This document shows positions 9,814 through 16,843 of a stretch of DNA of 64,000 nucleotides, one piece after another (within the stretch, counting starts at the first letter, position 1; each line of letters begins with the position of its first letter). The stretch spans positions 558,001-622,000 of the forward strand of contig NZ_CP016756.1 in assembly GCF_001700965.1 (NCBI RefSeq), read 5' to 3'. Below the pieces are notes generated by a model that was given only the letters and a program-made list of their open reading frames with translations, was not told the DNA's origin and searched no databases. A program made the translations under genes and the position numbers. This DNA is from Stenotrophomonas nitritireducens. GTDB lineage: Bacteria > Pseudomonadota > Gammaproteobacteria > Xanthomonadales > Xanthomonadaceae.

Positions 9814-11001
9814 CTACTTCGCGGGTGTAGCGACCGCCGCGGCTGGCGCCAACTCCGGGAACACCGCACCCATCGCGCCCATGGTTGCCTTGTCCGCGCC
9901 CATGTCTTCGGCAGCATTGGCAATGGCGATCAAGCCATTGCCGCTTTCCGGAAACAGTGCGACCCAAGCGAGCCAGTTGCCATCAGAGCCGCCATGGGTC
10001 AGCACCGGCCCCTTGCGCCCGGCGATCGATGGCTGCACACCCCAGTCCATCGCCGATGGACTTCCACTCTGCGGGGTCTGCATCAAGCGATAGGACGCAT
10101 CGCTCAGCAACTTGCCTTTGCCGCGACTGCCCTCCATCTGGTCGATGGAGAACTTGGCCATGTCCTGCAAACGCATATGCATGTTGCCGGCCGGCGTATA
10201 CATGGCCGGCACGCCATCGTCCGACTTACGCGGTGCCGTGGTGACCGGCTTGCCGGCACGATGTCCTTGCGGCTGACCGGAGGGCGTAGGGCCGAAGCCT
10301 GCACCGTCCATTCCCAAGGGTTTGAATACCTCACGCTGCATCAGGTTTTCAAACGAGATACCGGTAGCACGCTCGGCAATCACCGCCGCGATCAGGAAAC
10401 CACTGTTGCTTTACGCAAACTCAGTGCCCGGAACATTGACCGGAGCCTCCTGCAGCGCCGCACGGATGTAGGCCTCGCGCTGTACGGGCAATGCCCGCGA
10501 ATCGGTGAAGTACGCGTCCAGAGCGGCAATATCACCCAGGTTCTCCGGCAGCCCAGCGCGATGCGACAACAGCTGCACCAAGGTCACGTTGCGATAAGCG
10601 GGATCGAACTTCACCAGATCAGGAAGCATGCGCGACAGCGGCGCGTTCCAATCCAGCACGCCCTGCTCCACCAAGCGCGCAATCAGCGCACTGGTCATGG
10701 GCTTGCCGGTGGAGCCCATCAGCCATACGTCGTCCAACTGCACCGCTGTGGCACCGTCGTTGCGGCGCACACCGCGCGCAGACTGCTGATCTATCTTGCC
10801 GTCGCGGATGACCAGCATCGCCATTGCGGGCGTCTGCGTCCCTTCCATCGCCGCAGCGAGGATGGGATCCAACTTGCTTTCAGCCTGCGCACTGGCGCTC
10901 AACGGAAGCCCAAGCGCAAACAGCGTTGCAAACAGGAAGCGCCGCGGATGAGTCGAACGCCGAGGGGAGCCAATCGCGCTGCGCTGCATGAAGGAAGTCA
11001 T
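9814..11001 (-). pseudogene. Serine hydrolase gene with nonsense codon at the catalytic Tyr
   Basis: One reading frame runs from the ATG at 11001 (AGGA about 8 bp upstream) to the stop at 9814. A TAA at 10411-10413 interrupts it. Upstream are a signal peptide, the motif STGK in WLMGSTGKPM, and GTEFA. Directly after the stop come SNSGFLIAAVIAERATG and the rest of a beta-lactamase-fold domain, including THGGSDG. In relatives the sequence is FAYSNSGF, so TAA replaces the Tyr codon of the YxN active-site motif. No frame change is needed to rejoin the halves. It may be a recent null allele or a sequencing error. The 275 bp between it and the GH9 gene hold nothing I recognise. Confidence 0.88.
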
Positions 11002-11276
11002 AGGTGATCCTGGGCATGGGGAGGTGATCAAAACAAGGTCCTCGTCCAGCCATTCGCAACACGGAAGATCGCGAGGAAAATGCTTCAGGACAACGGACGC
11101 CTCATACTGAACAGGCCACCATTTCAGCTGACAGTGCCATTCGGCATAGCGGCTCCTGGGCACCGGGTAACACGCATCTCTGCAGCGTTTTCCCTGCGCG
11201 ATCTCGCATCAGCCACACCGTTTCACCCAGCGCGGGAATGTCCTTGAATGACACCCCCGCATTGACAGCAACACCC

Positions 11277-13148
11277 TCAACCCTCACTCATCGCCATAGC
11301 CGCAAACAACATCCAGGTGGTGTGCGGAATCCACTGCTCCACCCAACGCCACTGCTCCGAGTCGGGTCCGGGGGCGAAGCTGATGCCAGCGCCTATGTCG
11401 CTACCCGGTGCGCCGGTGATGCCATTGGAAATACCGCCGACGAACATTTCGCCAGCGCTCTCCAGCACAGTCGGCGGGTTCTTCTGGCCAAAGCCGTACA
11501 GCATGGAAATGCCGTAGGGGTTGCGCCCCAGCGTCCAGTCGATCTGGTTCTGTGCATAGCCTGCTCGCGCCGCTGACACGCCGTAGCCCGCCTTGCCTTC
11601 TGCAGCCAGCTTGCGGCTGCCTATCACCATCGCCGCGCCGAGCGATGCGAGGCGGGCGCTCTCGCCCTGCCACCAATAGCCGGTTTCATTGCGGTGCGGT
11701 ATGAAGAAGCCTTCCAGCACCTCACCTGCCGCCTTGCCATCCTCGGCCAACTGGAAGCGCTGCCGGGCGTAGCCATATGGATTGGCTACCGAACCGGTGA
11801 TCGCCAGTTCGTGCGCAAGTGCCGAACCGATTGCCGCCAGCGCCCGCTCGCGATCCGTGGCCTGCGTCTCGATATCCACATAGGCGGACAGGCTGATCAC
11901 CGGCAGGCCGGCTTCGGCTGCATGGTAGTAGGGGCGGCTGCCACCGTCGCTGATGAAGCCACCATCGGCCTGCTGGCGCGCCATCAAGCTGGCCGCGCGT
12001 TTGCGCGCATCCTGCAGGTAACGCGAATGACCCGTGGCATTGTGCAGTTCCACCAGCGCCATCAACGCGGTGTAGTCGTCGATGATGTTTTCCTTGCCGT
12101 CGGCGCAGTACTGCGGATTGAACTGCTGCAGATGTGCATAGGCGCGCTCGGCATCGGCCAGGTATTGCGCGCCACTGAACTCCCCCTGCCGTCCGGATGC
12201 CTTGGCCAGCATCGATGCCCGCGCCAAGGCGGCGATGGCCATGCCGCCACCGGCGCGGAACGCGGAGCGATAGAGCGTGGTGTAGGTTCCGGCTGCGCCT
12301 TCATAGCCGGTGACCATGCGCTCGACGCCTGGCGTGCCCCACTGGTCGAACACCGTCGTATAGAAATAGCCGTCCGCATCGAGGATGCGGTGTAGGTAGT
12401 CCGCGCCCCAGAACGTCTCGTCCTCTACCTGCTTCTGCAGCCCGTGTGCGGCAAACAGGCCTGCACGCGCATGTGCCCCGTAGGCCAGCACCCACGCCGC
12501 CATTGATGCCTGCTGCGGATTGAAGTGATTGGCATAACCCAGATGGGACAGGTATTTGCCCTTGTCGCCACCGGCGTCCTGCCAGCCACCCCAGACATCC
12601 ACCTTGCGCGAGGTCTGGAAGATGCGCAGGTCACGGTCGGCGGCATCGGTATGGCGGCTGCGCTTGAAGTAGCCCAGCAGCTGTGCGCCTGTCGTGGCGA
12701 ACACCGCGTTGTCGGCTACCGTCACCGGCGCCGAGCGCACGTGCTGCTGCCCCACCTGCACGTCCAGCTGGTACTGGCCGGCCTGCTCGGCATCGGTGAA
12801 ATCAATGCGGAAGTACTGTTTGCCAGCGCCCCATTCGGAGAACCCCGGCAGCGGCTGCAGATCACCGCTACGCAGCGGCTGGCCATCGCGCAGCACCGTA
12901 TAGGTGCCCGCGCTTGCCGCACCCACAGACTCGACGACCGCCAGCTTGGGCCCGCGCCGCTCCAATGCCACCTGGTTGATCTGCACCAGCAAGGGCTCGG
13001 TGGGCAGGCTCACCGATACAGTGGTCTTGGCCGGCTCCTCGGCTGGGGCCGCGGCTGCCACCGGCAGCAAACTGGATAGCGCCAGAGCCATTGCGGCGCA
13101 GAGCTGGACGCTGGTCTTGCGGGAATGCGACAAAGGAGGCATCTGCAC
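11277..13148 (-). CDS. GH9 glycoside hydrolase with N-terminal Ig-like domain, probable exo-glucosaminidase type
   Basis: The 623-residue protein starts at GTG 13148 or ATG 13142. It has a signal peptide (about residues 10-34), an Ig-like CelD_N domain (about 50-145) and a GH9 (alpha/alpha)6 barrel. The catalytic Asp motif reads GGWQDAGGDKGKYLSHLGYA near 187-206 instead of the cellulase GGWYDAGDHGK. The proton-donor Glu lies in the tail WRWVEQWIPHTTW. From memory, this variant with KYLSHL and NPQQ resembles Vibrio VC0615-type GH9 proteins, linked to exo-beta-D-glucosaminidase activity in chitin gene sets. That favours glucosamine oligomers over cellulose, but cellulase activity is not excluded. 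It is divergent from the ROK regulator. Confidence 0.85.
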   Translation of the reverse strand: MQMPPLSHSRKTSVQLCAAMALALSSLLPVAAAAPAEEPAKTTVSVSLPTEPLLVQINQVALERRGPKLAVVESVGAASAGTYTVLRDGQPLRSGDLQPLPGFSEWGAGKQYFRIDFTDAEQAGQYQLDVQVGQQHVRSAPVTVADNAVFATTGAQLLGYFKRSRHTDAADRDLRIFQTSRKVDVWGGWQDAGGDKGKYLSHLGYANHFNPQQASMAAWVLAYGAHARAGLFAAHGLQKQVEDETFWGADYLHRILDADGYFYTTVFDQWGTPGVERMVTGYEGAAGTYTTLYRSAFRAGGGMAIAALARASMLAKASGRQGEFSGAQYLADAERAYAHLQQFNPQYCADGKENIIDDYTALMALVELHNATGHSRYLQDARKRAASLMARQQADGGFISDGGSRPYYHAAEAGLPVISLSAYVDIETQATDRERALAAIGSALAHELAITGSVANPYGYARQRFQLAEDGKAAGEVLEGFFIPHRNETGYWWQGESARLASLGAAMVIGSRKLAAEGKAGYGVSAARAGYAQNQIDWTLGRNPYGISMLYGFGQKNPPTVLESAGEMFVGGISNGITGAPGSDIGAGISFAPGPDSEQWRWVEQWIPHTTWMLFAAMAMSEG

Positions 13149-13172
13149 GGTTCCGGATAGACTAGGAAACGA

Positions 13173-13201
13173 AACTTAGCCATCCGGTCATCCCGCGTCA
13201 A
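13173..13201 (-). promoter_or_regulatory. Sigma70-type promoter of the GH9 gene
   Basis: On the minus strand TTGACG (13201-13196) is followed after exactly 17 bp by TAAGTT (13178-13173). Transcription would start near 13166, leaving an 18-24 nt leader. The proposed ROK operator sits 3 bp upstream of the -35 box. Confidence 0.6.
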
Positions 13202-13204
13202 TAA

Positions 13205-13223
13205 ATACTTCACGTGGATGTAT
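13205..13223. promoter_or_regulatory. Proposed ROK operator, site 1
   Basis: The 19-mer ATACTTCACGTGGATGTAT is an imperfect palindrome with half-sites ATAC-TC and GA-GTAT. It lies between GH9 and the ROK gene. A second copy lies at 14537-14555 with the same spacing to its promoter. AT-rich arms with a short centre fit the style of NagC/Mlc-type ROK operators. Binding is inferred. Confidence 0.6.
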
Positions 13224-13277
13224 GAATAATACAGGCACCTGTTCCACCTCCCCTACCCCCACGTTCACTCGGTTTCA

Positions 13278-14534
13278 ATGCCTATGAATATCGGCCGTGG
13301 CGCCACCCAGCAGTCCAGCGCCCCCTATAACCGTCGCCTTGTCCTGGATTTCATCCGCCAGCACGGCGCAGCGTCACGCAAGGACATCCAGGAAAAGGTC
13401 TCGCTCAGCCCGCAGACGGTGGCCAACATCACCAATGAGCTGGAGTCCATCGGCCTGATCGTCTCGCGCAGGCAGAAGGACCTGAAAACCCGCGGCCAGC
13501 CGCCCATCGCCTTCGAGATCAACCCGGACGCCGGTCAATCCATCGGCATCAGCCTGGAGCCTGGCCGCGCCTCCGGTGCGCTGGTCAACCTGGTGGGGCA
13601 GATCGATGCCCGTTGCGAAGTGCGCCTGCAGGGCTGCGATCGCGCGCAGTTGCTGGCCGGCCTGCTGGAACTGGTCGCCAGCCTGCGCCGCCAGGCCAGC
13701 GCCCGGCTCTGGGGCATAGGCGTGGCCCTGCCCGGCCCGCTCGGCGATACCGAGCTGAGCTTTGTTGGCCCCACCGCGCTGGAAGGCTGGAAGGACCTGT
13801 CCATCCTCGACCAATTGCAGGAAGCCACCGGCCTGCCGCTGTTCCACAGCGTGGACAGCGTCGCCGGCGCGCTCGGTGAAACCCTGTACGGGGTGGCCCG
13901 GCACTTGGACAACTTCTTCTACCTGCACCTGAGCGTGGGCCTGGGCGGCTCGCTGATTGTCGGCCGCAACACCTACCGCGGCGCCGACGGCAACGCCACC
14001 GAGATCGGTCATGTGCCGGTCGTTCCCGGCGGCACGCCCTGCTACTGCGGCAACCAGGGCTGCCTGGAACGTTACCTCTCGCTGCACTCGCTGGCCGAGG
14101 CGCTGGGCCTGGATGACGGGCAGATCCGCACATCGGACCTGCTCAGCCGCCTGGACGACCCCAACGACCACGCATTGCAGCAATGGTGCCAGCAGGCAGC
14201 CCAGCGCCTGCGCGATGCCATCTGCATGATCGAGAACCTGCTCGATCCACAGACCATCGTCATCGGCGGCTCGGCCCCGCAGAAGCTGGTGCAGCGCCTG
14301 GTCGAACTCGCCCAGCCGCTGCATCGCTCGGTCCGTGGCCGCCCACAGCCGGAACTGCCGCGCATCATGATCTCGCTACGCGAAGAGGATTGCTCGCTGT
14401 TAGGCGCAGCGGTCCTGCCCATCCACGAACTGTTGTCGCCGCGCCTGGAAGGGGTCCAGCGCGACGATCAGGGCGAGGCCCAGGCCGCCGAGCTGCTCGG
14501 CCACCGCACGGCAGCAGGTGGACGCCGGATTTAA
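13278..14534 (+). CDS. ROK-family transcriptional regulator (NagC/Mlc type)
   Basis: The 418-residue product has an N-terminal winged helix (about residues 18-80, with SRKDIQEKVSLSPQTVANIT) followed by a ROK sugar-kinase-like domain. The ROK zinc motif is complete: EIGHVPV then CYCGNQGCLE near residue 255. Regulators of this kind bind a sugar or sugar phosphate and control uptake and catabolic genes. It is divergent from GH9 and followed after about 60 bp by the kinase gene, so it is the obvious controller of this locus. ATGs at 13278 and 13284 are both possible starts. Confidence 0.9.
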   Translation: MPMNIGRGATQQSSAPYNRRLVLDFIRQHGAASRKDIQEKVSLSPQTVANITNELESIGLIVSRRQKDLKTRGQPPIAFEINPDAGQSIGISLEPGRASGALVNLVGQIDARCEVRLQGCDRAQLLAGLLELVASLRRQASARLWGIGVALPGPLGDTELSFVGPTALEGWKDLSILDQLQEATGLPLFHSVDSVAGALGETLYGVARHLDNFFYLHLSVGLGGSLIVGRNTYRGADGNATEIGHVPVVPGGTPCYCGNQGCLERYLSLHSLAEALGLDDGQIRTSDLLSRLDDPNDHALQQWCQQAAQRLRDAICMIENLLDPQTIVIGGSAPQKLVQRLVELAQPLHRSVRGRPQPELPRIMISLREEDCSLLGAAVLPIHELLSPRLEGVQRDDQGEAQAAELLGHRTAAGGRRI

Positions 14535-14536
14535 TT

Positions 14537-14555
14537 AAACTTCCACTGGATATTT
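14537..14555. promoter_or_regulatory. Proposed ROK operator, site 2
   Basis: The 19-mer AAACTTCCACTGGATATTT has a near-perfect core palindrome, TCCA-C-TGGA, with AAA and TTT ends. Compared with site 1 in the same orientation to the promoter, the palindrome plus the adjacent TTATTGAC matches at 19 of 28 positions. It ends 3 bp before the kinase -35 box. Confidence 0.6.
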
Positions 14556-14558
14556 TTA

Positions 14559-14588
14559 TTGACAGGCGCAAATTGGGGTGACTATAGT
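14559..14588 (+). promoter_or_regulatory. Promoter of the kinase-permease-receptor operon, possibly leaderless
   Basis: A perfect -35 TTGACA (14559-14564), an 18-bp spacer and TATAGT (14583-14588) predict a start near 14594-14596. The kinase ATG is at 14595, so the transcript would be leaderless or nearly so. Confidence 0.6.
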
Positions 14589-14594
14589 CGCCCC

Positions 14595-15542
14595 ATGAGC
14601 AACGATCAGCCCCAGTTCAGCATTATCGGCGACGTCAGCGTGGACCTGGTCCTGGGCACGCTGAGCCGTTGGCCCGAGATCGGTACCGAGCAACTGCTGC
14701 CCCGCAGCGAGCTGCGCGCCGGCGGTTCAGCGGCGAACTCGGCACTGGCCGCCCGCCATCTCGGGCTGAGCCCACGCCTGATTGGTGCGATCGGCGACGA
14801 CGACCTCGCCCAGTGGCTGCTGCTGCAGCTGGCCGGCATCAATGTCGAACTGCAGAGCTGTTCCAGCGACACGACCATGTCGGTCGGGCTGTTGCACGCC
14901 GATGGCGAGCGCACCTTCTTCACCAGTTGCGGGCATCTGCAGCACCTGACCCCGGCCTTTGTGCTTGCACACCTGCCGCAGGCAGCGGCGGGCAGCATCG
15001 CCCTGTTCACCGCGCCCTTCCTGCTGCCCAATCTGCGCGCGCAGTTCTGCGAACTGTTGGTGGAGGCCTCTGCCCGCGGCTATCAGGTTGCGCTGGATAC
15101 CGGCTGGCCGCCCGAGGGCTGGACCCCGCAGGTGCTTGAGGAAGTCGAGGGCTGGCTGGCGCATTGCGACCATCTGCTGCTCAACGAACTTGAAACCATG
15201 AGCATCGCCGGCAACCAGCAACTGCAGCCGGCCGTGCAACAGGTAGCCCGCCTGCTCAAGCCCGGCGCCCACCTGATCGTCAAGCTGGGCGCTGCCGGCG
15301 CGCTGGGCCAGGTCAGCGGCCAAAGCACCCGCTACACCGGCGTAGCGGCCGCCGACATCTTCGACACCGTCGGTGCCGGCGACAGCTTCAACACCGGTTA
15401 CCTGGCGGCATCCTTGAACCACGCCAACCTGCGCGACGCACTGGCTGCGGGTTGCCGCACCGCTGCAGCAATCCTGCCGCGCTTCCCCCGCAAGAGCATC
15501 GCGGCGGGCGAGCTCTCCCATTGCCTGCAGTCGTATCCCTGA
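14595..15542 (+). CDS. PfkB-family sugar kinase
   Basis: The 315-residue protein starts at the ATG at 14595 (MSNDQPQF). An upstream TTG at 14559 lies inside the -35 box and is rejected. It has the PfkB pattern: IIGDVSVD at the N-terminus, the RAGGSAANSALAARHLG substrate/dimer region near residue 42, and the nucleotide/anion-hole signature DTVGAGDSFN near 257. The family phosphorylates ribose, fructose, 2-keto-3-deoxygluconate and other sugars. Sequence alone does not give the substrate. The context suggests an amino sugar. It is co-transcribed with the permease, 16 bp downstream. Confidence 0.88.
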   Translation: MSNDQPQFSIIGDVSVDLVLGTLSRWPEIGTEQLLPRSELRAGGSAANSALAARHLGLSPRLIGAIGDDDLAQWLLLQLAGINVELQSCSSDTTMSVGLLHADGERTFFTSCGHLQHLTPAFVLAHLPQAAAGSIALFTAPFLLPNLRAQFCELLVEASARGYQVALDTGWPPEGWTPQVLEEVEGWLAHCDHLLLNELETMSIAGNQQLQPAVQQVARLLKPGAHLIVKLGAAGALGQVSGQSTRYTGVAAADIFDTVGAGDSFNTGYLAASLNHANLRDALAAGCRTAAAILPRFPRKSIAAGELSHCLQSYP

Positions 15543-15558
15543 CCCCGGAGCCACGACC

Positions 15559-16776
15559 ATGACGCACCGGCCGTTGATCATCAGCTACATCCTCCTGATC
15601 TGGTTCGCCATCTCCTTCATCACCAACCTGATCGGGCCGCTGATGCCGATCGCCATCCAGGATTTCAAGCTGAGCCTGACCATGGCCGGCTTCATGCCGT
15701 TCTCGTTCTTCCTCGCCTACGGTTTGATCTCGATCCCCGGCGGCATGCTGATCGAGGTCCGCGGCACCCGCTTCACTCTCTTTACCGCCTTCGCATTGAA
15801 TTTCATCGGTGCCATGGCCATCGCCGTGATGCCAGGCTATGTCTCCGTCGTCGCTGGCCTGTTCGTCATCGGCCTGGGCATGGCACTGCTGCAGGTGGTG
15901 ATCAATCCCTTGATGCGCACCGCTGCCGGCGAACAGCATTTCGCGTTCTATTCGGTGATGGCGCAGCTGGTGTTCGGCCTGGCCTCCTTCCTCAGCCCCC
16001 TGGCATTCCGGCTGTACATGCAGCGCCCGGACGTGCAGGGGCAGCCGCTGGCCTGGCTGGCCTTCTATTGGTATTTCGCTGCAGCCTTCGTGCTGTTGGC
16101 CCTGCTCAACTACAAATTGCCATTGCCTACCGTGCAGCTGAAAGACGATGAGCGCGCCGGCAGCCGGGCGGTATACGGCAGCCTGCTGCGGCGCCGCGAT
16201 GTGCGCCTGTTTTTCCTGGCCATCGTCGCCTATGTCGGCACCGAGCAATCCATCGCCAACTGGATGTCGCAGTTCCTGCACAGCTATCACGGCCTATCGG
16301 CCACCGAACAGGGCGCCATCGCCGTCAGCCGCTTCTGGGGCCTGATGTCGCTGGGCTGCCTGGCAGGGTTGGGGCTGCTGAAACTGCTGGATTCCAAACT
16401 GGTATTGGCCATTTTCTCCACGCTGGCCATTGCCTGCCTTGCACTCGCCCTTTTCGGCCCGGCAGCCATCTCTCTGTTGGCCTTTCCTGCTGCGGGCTTT
16501 TTCTTGTCGGTGATGTTCTCGGTGATCTTTTCGCTGGGCCTGAATTCTGTCACCCAACACCACGGGGCGTTCTCGGGAATCCTGTGCAGCGGCATTCTCG
16601 GCGGCGCCGTCGTGCCGCTGTTGATCGGCGTGGTCGGTGACCACCTTGGCCTGCGCGCAGGCATGTCGCTGGTATTCATCCCCTTGCTCTACATCCTCAG
16701 CGTCAGCGCCTGGGCCAGGCCGCTGGTGCGTAACCAGACTGTGTATTCCGGGAAGAACACCCCCGCCTCGCCCTGA
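15559..16776 (+). CDS. FHS-type major facilitator sugar permease
   Basis: The 405-residue protein has about 12 hydrophobic segments. It shows the N-terminal pattern of the fucose/hexose permease branch of MFS (SYILLIWFAISFITNLIGPL, then LIEVRGTR after helix 2). Members of this branch include FucP and the N-acetylglucosamine permease NagP of other Proteobacteria. It probably imports the monosaccharide released by the periplasmic glycosidases for the kinase to phosphorylate. The start has GGAG 9 bp upstream. A 67-bp gap separates it from the receptor. Confidence 0.86.
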   Translation: MTHRPLIISYILLIWFAISFITNLIGPLMPIAIQDFKLSLTMAGFMPFSFFLAYGLISIPGGMLIEVRGTRFTLFTAFALNFIGAMAIAVMPGYVSVVAGLFVIGLGMALLQVVINPLMRTAAGEQHFAFYSVMAQLVFGLASFLSPLAFRLYMQRPDVQGQPLAWLAFYWYFAAAFVLLALLNYKLPLPTVQLKDDERAGSRAVYGSLLRRRDVRLFFLAIVAYVGTEQSIANWMSQFLHSYHGLSATEQGAIAVSRFWGLMSLGCLAGLGLLKLLDSKLVLAIFSTLAIACLALALFGPAAISLLAFPAAGFFLSVMFSVIFSLGLNSVTQHHGAFSGILCSGILGGAVVPLLIGVVGDHLGLRAGMSLVFIPLLYILSVSAWARPLVRNQTVYSGKNTPASP

Positions 16777-16843
16777 TCGGGCAACCGCAGCAACCACCGC
16801 GCGGGCCTGCCGGCCCAAGTCGCCGCACAACCAGGAGCCAACA

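Noticed and set aside
11102..11287. 61-codon minus-strand ORF between the pseudogene and GH9
   Set aside because: It overlaps the GH9 stop, lacks a ribosome site and has no recognisable feature.
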